From Serinus canaria (Eukaryota; Chordata; Aves; Passeriformes; Fringillidae), in the NCBI RefSeq assembly GCF_022539315.1, contig NC_066322.1, positions 24,748,765-24,812,764 on the forward strand: a stretch of DNA of 64,000 bases, read 5' to 3'. The translations under genes and the position numbers were made by a program. A model generated the notes under the pieces. The model was given only the letters and a program-made list of their open reading frames with translations, did no database searches and had not been told where the DNA came from. Every line of letters starts with the position of its first letter. Positions within the stretch are counted from its first letter, which is position 1. Positions 10,592 through 22,886 of the stretch are shown piece after piece.

Positions 10592-12852
10592 GGTCCCCAC
10601 TCCAGGGAGGAATCTCCACACACTCCCAGGAGGGGGGTGTTAGAAGATCCTCCCATTAAAAAGTGGGGCTGGGCTTTTATTGGCACAAAGTGACTGATGC
10701 CAGATGTCCCCAGGCTGGGTTGGATCAGGTGTCAGCACTGTCACCTGTTGGTTCCTCTGTCAGGATCTCAGGAGATATTGCTCTTCCCCAAAATGTTGAG
10801 TTTTGGGATGGATGAGTCGGGCTGCTCTCAGCATCCCTCAGCCCCAAAGTGATCCCCATCTCCATCTCACTGATCCCTTGGCAAACAGGGAATTGTCTGA
10901 GCTGGGTTTCCCCCATTTAGGCAGAGCTCACAAGAGGAAATCTCTGTAAGATAAGTTCAGGATTTTCAGGAGGGATTCCTCCTGGAAGTGCAGTCACAGG
11001 CAGGCATTCACCAACACTCTTCTGCCATGGTAGAGATCTATAAAAGCTGAAGAAAATGTTGATTTAGAGACTAATACATCTCCTACGTAAGGGCTTTTGT
11101 CTTTCCATTTCAAAAAATCAGGAAATTTTGGGTGTTCTTGCACTGATTTTTTAACTTCAGAGTCACTCCTGATTTTTTTTTGTTTGTTTCCTTTCCTGGG
11201 ATTTTTTTTGCACACTTATCAGTTTTTCAAATGGAAGGTGGAAGGGAAACCTTGATCAGATGCTTCTCTGAAAGACTTTTCACAGCAATTCATCTGTCAT
11301 GTGTGGAAGGCAGGTGAGAGAGAAGATTGCTCATATTTTATGAAAGGTTTCTTGTTTTAAAGGAGAAAAAGGCAGTTATGAGTCACCTCCAGTGCAGACA
11401 ATTATCTTTCATGGAGACTGGGCAGCAGTTTTTCAACCTTTCTCATCATGTGTGTCCCTAAAATGTTCCCAGAGACTCCAGCTGGGTCAAATGGAGCACA
11501 CCGAGCTTCACAAAAGTTTGAAGCTCACATCTCAACAACCTTTGGTGTCCTTTGACTCCAGACTTTTTCCATTGGTGGGATATGACCTGAAGCTTGTTTG
11601 GCTTCACAGCAGTTGTGTTATCTGCTTGAATTTCCTGGCCACACTGGAATGAGGTGAGTGGGGACATCCTGAGTGGGGACATCCCCACAGGTGATTCCAT
11701 CCACAGTCCCAGCAGAATGGCTGAAGGGACAAAAAGGCTCTGCAAGGAGCAGTTTTCCACGTCTGGAGAGGACCCCAGTGGTGCTGCAGGGAGGAGTTAT
11801 CCATATCACCAATATCTGGTCCATCCCTTTTCTGTACCACAGCTGGAAATTAATTTCTCATTTCCTTTCACACACCTCCCACCCAGTATCAGAAAAATGC
11901 ACTTGGATGGTGCCTCCCCATTTCATGCTTTGATGTTTGTTTAGCAGCTTGAAAGAGTGAGGAAAAACAGAAAAACAAAAGACCTCATAAATCTTTAGAA
12001 ATCCTTAAGTTTTGTGTTTTTTTCCTTTGTTACAAAGAAGAACATTTATAATGTAACAGTTTAAAATGCCTTTAAAGCTTTATGCTTTTGCCTAAGTTGA
12101 CTAAAACAAAGCCACTGAATATCTTTGAAAGGCTGTAAAGAAGAATGCTGTCTTGTGTCACTCCATGATAAACTATTTATTTAAATGCTTTAAAGGAAAT
12201 AGCCTGAAACCCATGGAAGCACTTCAGTGTGAAACAAAGGGAGCTGAATGTTCAGAATTAAACTCACATCGTGAGCAAATCCCCCAGGAGCTCACTGTGG
12301 TCCCCACTTCATGTGAAACCAGGGGTCTTCTGCAGGGACAGGTGTGGGGATTTTTCACTTCAGGTGAGCAGTTTATTATGGGTTGGTAAAAAAGGTTTGC
12401 CCTTAAGCCATTTATGCACGAGTAGGACTGCAGGAAATACAACCCCAAAATGGGCGATTGGAAGAAAATGCAGATGTTTTGTTCAGTTGCAAATGCTGGC
12501 TCTGCTGCCTGGAGGAGCTGCTGACAGGATTTAATTCTTTTGCGACTGCAAAGCAGCGGTGGAGTGAGCAGGCACTGACAGAGGTCTGGAAATAAAGGAG
12601 AGACTGTGCACAGAATGTATTCCAGCGTCAATTCCAACATTTCACCTCCTCGAGCTGGAATTTGCATGACAGTGGAGAGCAAGAAACCTTTCAGCAGCAG
12701 AGAAATAAGTGCTCCCTCCAAAACCCCTGCCTGCCCACACACGGGCTTTGCTGTGCTTGCTGACATTTCTCCAGCCTGATCCCACATCGTGGCTCTCTCT
12801 AACCTGCTCATTTCTTCTTTTGAGGCTGGAAAAAAAAGCAGGGAAGCTTTAA

Positions 12853-12985
12853 TATCACAGGATGGGTTGGGTTGGAAGGGATCTTACAGGTCACCTTGTC
12901 CCACCCCCTGCCATGGGCATGGACACCTTCCACTATCTCAAGTTGCTCCAAGCCCTGTCCAACCTGGCCTTGAATAATTCCAGGG
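12853..12985 (-). mobile_element. CR1 LINE 3' end, reverse
   Basis: The order ATCACAGGATGGGTTGGGTT, GGAAGGGATCTTACAGGTCA, CCATGGGCATGGACACCTTC and CTGTCCAACCTGGCCTTGAA is a reverse CR1 3' UTR with its complete tail. It is cut off near TTCCAGGGGTGATCC, where forward CR1 tail sequence begins. Confidence 0.87.
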
Positions 12986-13030
12986 GTGATCCTGGAGGTC
13001 TTTCCCAAGATCAGTGATTCTGTGATTCTT
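12986..13030 (+). mobile_element. CR1 LINE tail fragment, forward
   Basis: The segment CTGGAGGTCTTTCCCAAGAT, then CAGTGATTCTGTGATTC is a forward CR1 terminus with two copies of the terminal ATTCTGTG-type repeat. It abuts the reverse copy directly, which makes another two-headed CR1 locus. Confidence 0.78.
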
Positions 13031-13251
13031 ATTTGTTCAAAACTGCAGATGGATTAACTTTTAGCCAGCAGAGTCCCTGACAGATCCAATCCCACCAGCC
13101 CTGTGCATAAACCCAACACAAACTCTCTCTTGGATGATATGGTTTATTTAACACAAAGGCACTTTGATCCCAATCCACATTTGTACCCAGGGTGACTTGG
13201 AAGTGCAGCAGACTCCATATTAATTGTGGAACTCCAGCTTGTCTTCCTGCA

Positions 13252-13315
13252 TTAAAAAAAAAAAAAACAAAAAAAAAAAAACCAAAACCCCGAAAAACAA
13301 AACAAAAAAAACCAG
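13252..13315. repeat. A-rich low-complexity tract
   Basis: Runs of A12-A15 are broken by single C residues and by CCAAAACCCCG. An overlapping plus-strand frame is open only because of this lysine-rich tract and the minisatellite after it. Confidence 0.85.
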
Positions 13316-13420
13316 CATCAAAACACCTCACAAAGGACTAAATAGAATCCTCTCATGTCCTACAAGACAAATGACACGCTGCCTCTGCCTGGTGCTGGCT
13401 AGCAGCTCCTTGGGCACCTT

Positions 13421-13783
13421 GGGATCCCATTCTCAAACAGCAGCAGCTGGGCCAGGTTTGTTGGGATCCCATTCCCAATCCACAGCAGCTGGGCCAGGTT
13501 TGTTGGGATCCCATTCCAAACCACAGCAGCTGGGCCAGGTTTGTTGGGATCCCATCCCAAACCACAGCAGCTGGGCCAGGTTTGTTGGGATCCCATCCCA
13601 AACCACAGCAGCTGGGCCAGGTTTGCTGGGATCCCATTCCCAAACCACAGCAGCTGGGCCAGGTTTGCTGGGATCCCATTCCCAAACCACAGCAGCTGGA
13701 CCAGGTTTGCTGGGATCCCATTCCCAAACCACAGCAGCTGGGCCAGGTTTGTTGGGATCCCATTCCCAAAGAGCAGCAGCCGT
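13421..13783. repeat. 41-42-bp minisatellite, about 8.7 copies
   Basis: Each unit contains GGGATCCCATTCCCAAACCA and CAGCAGCTGGGCCAGGTTTG. GGGATCCCA recurs nine times, starting at 13421, 13463, 13505, 13546, 13587, 13628, 13670, 13712 and 13754. The spacings are 42, 42, 41, 41, 41, 42, 42 and 42. The 41-bp units lack one base in the CATTCCCAAA part. Copies differ by a few substitutions, with more divergent edge units (TCTCAAACAG on the left, AAGAGCAGCAGCC on the right). Long reading frames over the array are products of the repeat and are not genes. Confidence 0.95.
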
Positions 13784-14160
13784 GCAGGGCTGCCCAGTGT
13801 TGTGTGGCCCCAGTTGCAGGATGTGATTGATGCCCACTCAACTTGGTGGAAGCAACTTATTCACTAATTAGTTCCTGCTTTCAGCACATTTAGCCCAGAC
13901 TGGTGGGATGAGCTTCTTTGGGAATAAGTGGATTGGCTGCAATTATTCATCACTCATTGTGGATGGAGGGAGCTTTCCTTTCTGGCAGTGCCCTCCCACA
14001 CAAGGCTGGATGCTGACTCTTCTTTAATGTCTCCTTGCTGAGACACTCACAATTAATGTATTGTTATTTGTGGTTTCCATGCATTATTTATTAGATCAGA
14101 GAAAAACCAGAGGCTCCACCAGCATGGCAGGGGAGTTTCTTTTGTCAAGAGTTGGATGGG
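13784..14160. other. Unique non-coding DNA
   Basis: Nothing recognised. Confidence 0.5.
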
Positions 14161-14312
14161 ATCCTAGAATGGCTTGGGTTGGAAGGGACCTTAAAATCAA
14201 TTTCATTCCATCCCATGCCATGGGCAGGGACACCTTCCACTAGCCCAGGTTGCTCCAAACCCTGTCCAACCTGGCCTTGGACACTTCCAGGGATCCAGGG
14301 GCAGCCACAATC
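14161..14312 (-). mobile_element. CR1 LINE 3'-UTR fragment
   Basis: The segment CCTAGAATGGCTTGGGTTGG, then AAGGGACCTTAAAATCAA, CCATGGGCAGGGACACCTTC, GTCCAACCTGGCCTTGGACA and CCAGGGATCCAGGGGCAGCC is the reverse CR1 3' UTR with its tail. It is truncated within the GCCACAATC block. Confidence 0.9.
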
Positions 14313-15821
14313 TTACCAGGCAAGGCAAAAGTAAGGACAGCCAGTGCCCACTAGACAGTGGAAATGGAAGAGTCATTTGTCTATTTGTCTCTGCCACATC
14401 CCAGTCTCCAGACTGGAAGGATCAGATCAGACTGACACACTCATCTGTCATGTGAATGCAGCCATAATGGAAGAAACAACCTCAGCTGATGATAATGAGA
14501 CAGAAAATCAGGAGGGTTAGCACAGGTGGGCTGCTCCAGGAGTGCAAGGTGAGCAGAGCTGGTTCAGAGCCAAAAAACCCACAGGAGTGCTTTTGATAAA
14601 AGACCAGTTGGAATGAGGCACCAGAGCAGCTGAGGAGACAGAAGGTTCCTGCACAAACCAGGAGAGTGTGAGCCCACCCTGATGGGACAGGTACAGGGGA
14701 CTCCCTTGTGAAAGGTACGTGGAAAGAGGAGCACAGACAGACAAAGCTGTCCATTACAAACCATAAAAAACCAGCTAGAATGTTTCTGTCACTTCAAAAG
14801 ACAGGCCTAGTTCTTCAATATTAACTTGTTTAATTGCCTCTTAATTGTCAGAAGGCATGCCTGGGTGGGCAGTCAGGAGCAAACACAGCTTTGGCACTTT
14901 TAGAGGGCAAGGTTGTAAAGGAGGTATCAACAAACCCCTGAAAGAAAGAGAAATAATAATAACAATTATGCCTTTCTAAGAAGACAACAATGGAACACTT
15001 TTTTTTTTCTTGTTTAGATGGTTTTATTATCAGAATATTTTGACTCTTATTTTCAAAGCAGCGTGAATACAAAATTAACATCTGCTTTCAGAGCTGCCTT
15101 AAGTTCATTGAAAATGCTCATTTATCCAAATCTGGTGACAAGTGGTGATGACTAAATTAATAGGCAACTTGGCAAGTGGAATATTTGATAAACTGCTTGG
15201 AGAAGTGTGAAATACCTTTCTCCAGCTGTGGAGAAAACTTTAACTGAATACATATCTGAGAAAAAAAAAAAAAGTGATTAAATAGAGGAATTTCTAAAGC
15301 TTCTGGGGGTAATGATTGAACACAGGAATTTTCTGAGGTAACAATGGCCTCATATATGCTGTCATTAGTAAAAAATGGTATATAAAATAAAAAAACTGGT
15401 CCAGTAATAGCAACCTGCTGGAAAAAATTTGTGAAACATTAATGGTTCTAACAATGAAGTAAATGTTTAGACTAAAAATTTAGAAGGAAATACTTGTAAA
15501 GCAATACAGTTTCCTACATTTACAGTCAAGCATGAAAACCCCATGGGGTACTAATTATTCTGGAATAGTTGTAAATAAAACCATTAGAATCTTATTTCAT
15601 AGAACAAGATTTTCTTTGCATCGGTCAGTTTATTCCCCTAGGTAAAGTGTCCTGATGTTTTTAAGTGGGAGATCATTCCTTCACCTTCAAGATAATTAAA
15701 GGTTAAAAGTCAAAAGAGAAACCAGGCAGGAATGAAGCCTAAAAATCTGTGTTATATGTTCACATGGGGAAATGAGTTTGTTTGGTATTAGGATGTGATA
15801 TTACTAAGGGACAGGATGTGA
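14313..15821. other. Unique non-coding DNA
   Basis: Short A or T runs occur near 15001-15009 and 15260-15273. The region is AT-rich. No gene or dispersed repeat recognised. Confidence 0.5.
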
Positions 15822-16025
15822 AGCTTTTAGGAAAAATTTCTTCATGGGAAGGATGATCGTGCCCTGACACAGGCAGTGGTGGAGTCCCCATCCCTGGAAG
15901 TGCCCCAGAAATGACTGGGTGGGGAATTCCATGGTGTGGTTTAGTGATATGGCAGGGTTCACTGGAAGGTGGGACTTGATGATTTTGGAAGTCTTTTCCA
16001 ACCTTAACGATTCCATGATTCTGTG
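15822..16025 (+). mobile_element. CR1 LINE 3' end, forward
   Basis: The order AAAAATTTCTTCATGGGAAG, AGTGGTGGAGTCCCCATCCC, GGTGTGGTTTAGTGATATGG, GGACTTGATGATTTTGGAAG and CTTTTCCAACCTTAACGATT followed by CCATGATTCTGTGG follows the forward CR1 3' UTR. Its complete terminus runs into A-rich sequence. Short deletions are present relative to the remembered consensus. Confidence 0.88.
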
Positions 16026-16039
16026 GAAAGGTCGTATTA

Positions 16040-16185
16040 GACTTTATATGGAATTTTCCAAAGAAAACAAATAAAATCCAACCAAATAAATTAAAAAAAC
16101 CCTAACCACCACCACTCCTAGCAAAAAGATAAAAACCTAAAAACCAAATCAAAACTAACCAAACAAAAAAACCCATAAAATTTTG
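16040..16185. repeat. A-rich low-complexity sequence
   Basis: An AAACC/AAAACC-type tract lies shortly after the CR1 terminus. It contains CCCTAACCACCACCACTCC and several AACCAAA blocks. Confidence 0.65.
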
Positions 16186-16672
16186 CATTTGAATTCTGAG
16201 GCAGAATTTGTTGAATTTCAGAGGGCACTTTTCCTAGGTCAGGGCAGAGGCTGATTTCTGCCCTGGATCTCAGCTTGAAGGCAGAGACCTGAGGAATCTG
16301 CCCAGGGAAGGTGGAAAATCCTCCACCTCCTGAATGTCACAAACCATGGCTTCCAAAGGATCCACTCCAGCAAATGCTGAAAGCTTCCAAACAAACTGGG
16401 GGAAAAAAAAATAAATCTTGCTTTCAGTTTTGACAAGACAAATTTTCAAAATGAAATTTTCAGCTATTCAGTTACAATTTGTCTGCTCTGCTCAAGACAT
16501 CCCAGCTCACTTTTCCTTCCCACACTTCCGATGAGGATCCATCCCAGCTGGATCTCTGGCAGATAGAAAATGGGAATAGAAGCAAGCTGAGGAGAATTAA
16601 TGCACCATTGTTCTCCACCAGAATAGGTCTGGAATGGTGAGCACTCAAATATTTTTGAAGGTGGTCATGAAG

Positions 16673-16807
16673 TTATGGCACAGGGTGCCCAGAGAAGCTG
16701 TGGCTGCCCCTGGATCCCTGGCAGTGCCCAAGGCCAGGCTGGGGTGGCACAGGATGGGCTTTAAGGTCCCTTCCACCCCAAACCATCCCATGATTCTGTG
16801 ATTCCGA
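16673..16807 (+). mobile_element. CR1 LINE 3' end, forward
   Basis: The copy starts within the block GGCACAGGGTGCCCAGAGAA. It runs through GGATCCCTGGCAGTGCCCAA and GGCCAGGCTGG to TTTAAGGTCCCTTCCACCCC and the tail AAACCATCCCATGATTCTGT. It lacks the roughly 40 bp around GGAAGGTGTCCCTGCCCATGG found in related copies, so it carries an internal deletion. Confidence 0.9.
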
Positions 16808-17751
16808 GGATCCCTTCCCTCCCAGTACTTTTACAGCTGTAAACCCAGTATTTTCCAAGGCTCCCAACAGCTCCTGGGGTTTCCTATTCTAATGCCTTAA
16901 ATCTGCAGCAGAAAATGAACCTTTTATGTGCTGAAGGGAAAGATCAGAGCCTGTCCCAGTTTTGGGCAGACGTGCATCTCATTTACCCTGTTTTGCTGCG
17001 TTACTCTATAAAAGTTTATGACCCTCCAAGTTTTATTTTTTTCAGAGCCCCAATTAAAGAGCTGGGATATTCTGCTGGTTTGATCCAGAGAACTGGCAGT
17101 CTCTGCTGCTGACAGCTAGCAAATGATCCACCAGGCACTTGGATAACCCCAGAGCCCAGCCATTGGGGAAGAATTGAAATCTCTTCCCTTGAGCAGGGCT
17201 GGAATGGCTCATTAGAGCTCTACAGGAAGAATGGAGAGTGCAGCCCTGCTATAAATAGGATCCTGCATCTCTCACCAGCTGAAGTCATTAATAGCCTGGA
17301 GAAGGAAGGAATTTCCAGGCTGATGGATATGGGGTTTGTGCCCACAAAAACTGGGAATTTTGGGTTGTTTGCCAGTGTTCTCCCCACTCCTCATCTGGCC
17401 TCGTGTACTTCTAAACTCCCCACAAAAGCCAAAAAAGGCCACCTTTAAAAAAGTCATCGATTCCTGCCTTAAAAAAAAAAAATAACAAGACTCTTGAAGA
17501 GAACAAAATCAGCAGTTCCCATGGTTATATTTTCCTTCACTTACCTACGCAGCTCTTCTATTCTGGTGGTCTTTGTCCCCAAATGGCACAACTTCCCAGA
17601 CCTCCTCTCCCAAACCTGAAGCTAAAATTGCAAACACTAAGCCTAAATTTCAGGAAGACTATTATCTTTTGGAAATAAAGTCTTAATTCTGGAAATTACC
17701 TTATTTGTGTCCCTAACAGAGCCATTTCTCCCTTTCAGAGAGAGCCGTGGT
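16808..17751. other. Unique non-coding DNA
   Basis: Nothing recognised apart from an A-run near 17471-17481. Confidence 0.5.
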
Positions 17752-17815
17752 GGATCACAGAGTATCCTGAGCTGGAAGGGACCCCCAGGGACCATCAGCT
17801 CCATGGAATGCTTGA
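17752..17815 (-). mobile_element. CR1 LINE tail fragment
   Basis: GATCACAGAGTATCCTGAGC, then TGGAAGGGACCCCCAGGGAC and CATCAGCTCCATGG is a reverse CR1 tail of the same subtype as 882-945. About 60 bp are recognisable. Confidence 0.7.
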
Positions 17816-20331
17816 TTTTAATGCCAGCGCTTCTACACTTTTTAATATCCTGCACAAGGACACTCCTTTTCAAGGACAATTACAGCAATAAATTCTACTT
17901 GGTTATTTAATTGAGGGCAATAATTTTTAATATATCCTAGCTGCAAAGCAGCATTCTGAGTTTATTTGCCAGGGTGCTGTTCAAACCCTCCCCAAATGTG
18001 TATTTTTATGCATGACATGTACTTCTCATCTACAAAAAAGGTGTAGCTACAATTTGAATCATTATATAAGATGGTGTTGCCTGTGCTCCAGAAAGACCTT
18101 GTTTCCCCAAGTTTTCTTCTTCAAAGCTGTCTGGAAGGAATTAAAAACCTCAAAGACATTTTAAAAATCTTCCCACATCAAATTTCTCACTTTACTGTGA
18201 ATTTGAATGCAATGTGGAATTAGAAAGCAAACAATATGTTTTTTATCTCCAGGCATCCAGCTCCAATTAAGCATCATAAACTCAGCCTGTTGCACCCAAA
18301 GCTGACTAAATCAGGAAGGAAATGGATACAGTTGTGGAAGTCTTGAATAGGAAGTTTATTTTATGTCACCAAGGTCTTTTTCTGTGGGAGGAATCGTCTC
18401 AGCCTCGTGAATCCAAAGTGTGATGTGGACTTTTGTTGTTAATTATTATAATACGCAGATTTTTGGGATGTCTCTTTGTTTATGAAGTCTCTTATTAGGC
18501 AAAAGGTTAATGAAGATGTGACTCACTGCAAGCTCCTTGGGAAAAGCTCAGTTTAAGCTCTTTGAAGGTGAGTATCCAATTTATTATATCGACAGAAATA
18601 TTTCAGGAATGTGTGCATCAGCTGACTATGGGCTGGGTGCCCATAGAAAATCAAATCCCAGGAGAAAAGGCTTCAATCAGCACATGCACACGTCCTGTGC
18701 TGAATGATGATATTCCAATGTCTTTTCAGTTTCAATAATTTCCATCCCAATTTGAAATATTAATATTCATTCCAGTCTTTCCTAGAGTCAGGGGGAGTTA
18801 GGCCAGGCTAACAGTGGATCTGAGATAATGGAGAACCTTGGGATTTGAGCTGTGATTCCATGGATAGGGCCCCTGAAAGGACAAATCCCCTTCTCAGCTC
18901 TCTCTGAGTCAGGATTATGAGGTTTGGCTCATGTTAATGTCAAAGGCCAGGTCTGAGTCTGGAAAAATCCAGAAAGGTGAAAGCAGAGACTGAAATGTTT
19001 TCCACTGGACTTCAGGGAACCTGGGACAGCCAGAGGTTACAAGATCTTATTTTCTGTGTATTCACATCTTACTGCCTTCCCAGAGTTAATAGAACACCTG
19101 ACTACAGGGAAACTTAGGGCTCTCTATTCTCTAAGGAATAGAGGGAATGATTCCCTAAGGAATCTTTTTTTTTCTATTTTATCAACCTCATTACCATAGA
19201 AAGTCAGTGAATGTAAAGAAATTTTTCATGTGGGAGGAAGACAAAAATGGTTAATTTCTTATGTTTATCAGCAAATATTGAAACCTGCATATCAGGGATT
19301 ATTATTACCAATTTCTGTCACTGCAAATTTGTTGATTGAGCAGCACCCCCACCAGCTTCCACCAGGGTAATGAGTAGAGAGTGGGACGTGGACATTTCCT
19401 GATTTATTTCTCTTTCTCATTCAACTATTCCATGCATGATTTGCACCACGATTTCCAAGGCTATCAGAAGATAAGACAAATAAGAAAATTCAGCTGCAAA
19501 AGCTGATAATCCAGATGCAGTATAACAAAAACCCCTTTGCACCAAGGCCTTTCCAGAAAGCCTGAATTCCAAGAAGATTGCTTGAAAAGCAGGGAAGTAA
19601 AACTCCAACTGCTGTGCAAGGCAGCTGAAGAGGATCCTGAAGAGGAACAGTGACTGAGAGAAGCAAAACGACCCCACAGACCAGATCAAGGCAGTGTTAA
19701 ATAAACCCCTCACACTGCAAGACTCTGCCTGCAAAGTGCAGCTGAACTGAACCCACAGATAGATCTGGCTTAACCCTCTGCCAATAACCACTGGTGGGTA
19801 GGCTGGAATGTCAGAACAAATTAGGTGGGCAGTGATTCTTCCCTCTGATAGCTTCATTATTATCAGTAATCTGCCATGACTTCATGACTCCACAGTAATG
19901 TTTCACTCATGGTGGGTTTAGGACTTCCTGCCTCAGCTCTGCTTTCCTGGGTTCTAATTCTGTCACTTTTGTTTCTCTTTCAGAGCCTGGGAATTCATTA
20001 AATCCTGTGTGAAGAGCCACTTTGCCTAATATTAAAGCTGCTGTTTTCCAGCTTCCTTTGAAATCCCCTAGATCTGGAGAGAGGTGACCTGTAGGGCTCT
20101 CCCAATGGATCCTGCACCCTGGGAGTGATGGATCTGCCAGGACAGCCCTGGGAGGGACCAGACACGGGGATTGTTCCCTGGGATCCCTGCTTTAGGAGCC
20201 CCAACTCCACTGAGCATGCTGAGCTGTGTTGGATGGATGGGTCTGTGATGTCCTGGTGGCCCCTGGGCCAGGCTTTAGGCTGGGATTTGGGCTCCTCCTC
20301 CTGTTGTCCCCTCCTGGAGCTCCTTGGGGAC
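17816..20331. other. Unique non-coding DNA, about 2.5 kb
   Basis: No gene recognised. An 8-bp perfect hairpin (CTATGGGC / GCCCATAG, 5-nt loop) lies at 18626-18646. The minus-strand frame of 146 codons at 19417-19857 has no domain I recognise. The 20100-20330 part is GC-richer and could be an old CR1 body, but I could not match it block by block. Confidence 0.45.
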
Positions 20332-20382
20332 CCCATTCCAGGTTCCTTCCAGCCCAAACCATCCCATGGTTCTGTGAACACC
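20332..20382 (+). mobile_element. CR1 LINE tail fragment, forward
   Basis: CCATTCCAGGTTCCTTCCAG, then CCCAAACCATCCCATGGTTC and TGTGAAC matches the forward CR1 terminus. Sequence upstream is too diverged for me to assign, so the real element may begin earlier. Confidence 0.65.
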
Positions 20383-22886
20383 TCTCTGTGTTCAGAGAAC
20401 TCCCTGGGTCTCTTGGAGAAGAGATCAGAAATCCAGGCCCAGCATTCCCAAGGAGCTGGGTTCCTCTTGGAATTTTTTTTAAGCAGCCTTATGATGTTTT
20501 GATCCTCAATCCCCTACAAATTATTCTCAACATTTCAACTATTTTTTCTGACAGTGACTGAGCACTGAGCCTTTTCTTAGAAGTATCCACTGATACTTCT
20601 CTTGGAATTACCCAAGGATGCTGCAGTCCTTACCCATGGTTTTTCCCTCTCACTTATTTCATGTGATCTGTAAATTCTGTTGTGCTCAAACGTCCCAAGT
20701 GCACAAACAGGTATCAGAAATTTAACAGGTGAAATATAAAGGGCCCAGTTTGACTCAGGTTTCAAAGACCAATTCTACACAGATACAGAATGTTCCCTGC
20801 TTTCCGATTTTTCTCCAAGAAAAGAGAAATTTTATTTAAAATTTGGACAATATGCAATTAGGAGATGTTTAGTAACAATTTGTTCCTTTGACAAGGAGAA
20901 CAGTAATCTTTCTTAGCAGTTTTATGAACTAACAAGAATTTAGGAGAGTGTAAAAAAATTGAATTTGAAAACAAGTTGTATTGACTGCTCCTAAAATAAC
21001 AATTACTCATGGAGAACCATTTCAAATCAGTTTCTAATGGCACAATTCAGCTCCAGGTTTGGTGTAGGCTGAAAGTTGCACTTCTCTGAGACAAATATAT
21101 TTTATCCACTGATGGGGAACAGTTTTGATAGAAAAGTAATTCCAGTTTGCAGGTTGCAGTATCTATAAAATTAGAGAAATGTGCTTGCTTAGAAAAAGAC
21201 AAAGAAATCAAGTGCATGGCCATATCAGCATAAGAGTAGGTTTAAGGCTGCAATGAGGATTATCTGAATTTTCGTTGGGATTGTATTTGTTTGTTTTATT
21301 AAATGGCAGTGGCTTGGATCTGACAGTATCTGGAGATGCAGTCTAGTAATGGAAAATTAAAATGTGCAGCTTCAGCTACAGGGGTTTATCTTTGATAATG
21401 GAACTATCCAAGCAAAACTTGCCTTTATTGAGAGTTTCACCAGCAGATGGTCTCTGTCCGAAATGGAAACCCACTGAAGGAAGAACATTTTTGCTGTTAA
21501 TCAGCACAAAAGTTTTCTGGGTTTTTTGTGTCCCACCTTCAAGTCTCATTAAATTTCTGGAAGTCCTTTTTCCTATCCATTCACCCCAAAAGACAAGGAA
21601 TATCCAGCAGACATTTGCATTAGTGCTTGACAATATTTTATACCAATTTTTTCATGCTCTTTGCCTGACTATTAAGCAACAGCACAGATTATACATAGAT
21701 TAAAACAATCAGGTTTAATTAGTCTGCTGATTAAAGCAAATATTTTCCTATGCTTAAATAAACAGGGCCATTAACACACAAGCTTCTGCTTGAAGGTGAT
21801 GACTTGGTTTCAGTCAGTGTGTTTGGAGTAGAGTGTGCTTGAGCTTTGGGAAAGGACAATGATTTCCTGAGAAGGTGAGAGGAGAATTTCCCCTGTTACA
21901 TGTATGAAATGCCAAGCTATGAAGCCAATGAACCAGGATTGAAAGGCTGGAGCAACAAGCAGAAGAATACTGAGAAATACTCGTGACATTGGCATTGTCC
22001 CCCCCTGAATTTTTTTTTTAAGGGTTATAATAAACAATATTCATGCTTTAAACTGATAAATGAGCCCAGGCTTGTCTTCTTCAGTTGTTCATAGTGAGCA
22101 TTGGAATAAACCCTGCTCCTGCTTCCATCCCAGGAGTACAGGAGCACAGACAGACAGCAGTCACACCCACACACCCATGTCAAATTTCAGGTTGTGCTCA
22201 TTCCCAAAGGAGCAGCACCAGGTCAAATGAAAATCTTTCATGTGCCATTTACTGGTGTTTTTCTCAGAGAAGCAGCATTTATTTACATGAAGGTAATTTA
22301 CTGTAGATGGAAATTCAGTAGCAGCACTTGAGGCTAAACAGAGACGTGAAGCTGGTAATAAAACTTGGAGTAAAACTCTGTAATTAAAGCTCCACTGAGA
22401 ACATGAAACAAATCCATGCATCCATCTTCACGTATATGATTACATATGTCCAGTGTTACCTCCTAGACACATGAGCCACCAAAATGAAATATCAGCCCTG
22501 CCTCGCTGAGTGAGGCAGAGAATTAAACCTTCATAGCTGGCTTTGCCAGGGAAGCATTGAAATAAATCTCTTTAAAAGACATTTTAAGGACATAAACAAG
22601 TGTTGTATATACCCACAGCAAAATTAAATGTAAAAATGTATTGCCTCTGAGGCAGAACAAAGTAGCTGCTTGCAGTGAACAATATTGCACAGTCGCAGCA
22701 TGGGCTTGGAATTCTATTTCAGGGAAGAAGCTCTGAAGAAGAAAAACACATTAATAATAAGCTTCTGCCTGTGATAATGGAAGTTTTGAAATCCTTGATT
22801 TTAGTGTGCCATGTAAGTGAGGGAAATATTTATGGGCCTTTTTTCCCTCCTTTTCCTTTTCTTCTTTTATTTCACTTACTGCACAG
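20383..22886. other. Unique non-coding DNA, about 2.5 kb
   Basis: AT-rich. No gene or dispersed repeat recognised. TTTAATTAGTCTGCTGATTA near 21714 is homeodomain-site-like, but that is weak evidence by itself. Confidence 0.45.

Larger units (their letters stand above)
9881..12852. other. Unique non-coding DNA, about 3 kb
   Basis: No dispersed repeat recognised. Two short perfect hairpins are present (listed separately). An open frame of 195 codons on the minus strand (12224-12811) is the longest outside repeats but has no domain I can name. A short direct repeat of GAGTGGGGACATCC occurs near 11656-11687. Confidence 0.45.

Noticed and set aside
13421..13783. Regularly spaced palindromic repeats that superficially resemble a CRISPR array
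   Set aside because: The whole unit, including the supposed spacers, is repeated. Spacers are not unique, no cas-like genes exist and the context is avian.
13224..13867. Overlapping 60-200-codon frames on both strands
   Set aside because: They arise from the A-rich tract and the 41-42-bp minisatellite, whose mixed unit lengths shift frames from copy to copy.
19417..19857. 146-codon minus-strand frame rich in hydrophobic residues
   Set aside because: The composition follows AT-rich antisense DNA. No domain, start context or splice sites could be supported.
20083..20331. GC-rich stretch before a CR1 tail as a longer CR1 copy
   Set aside because: I could not match its blocks in order to the CR1 UTR. 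Only the terminal 50 bp are called.
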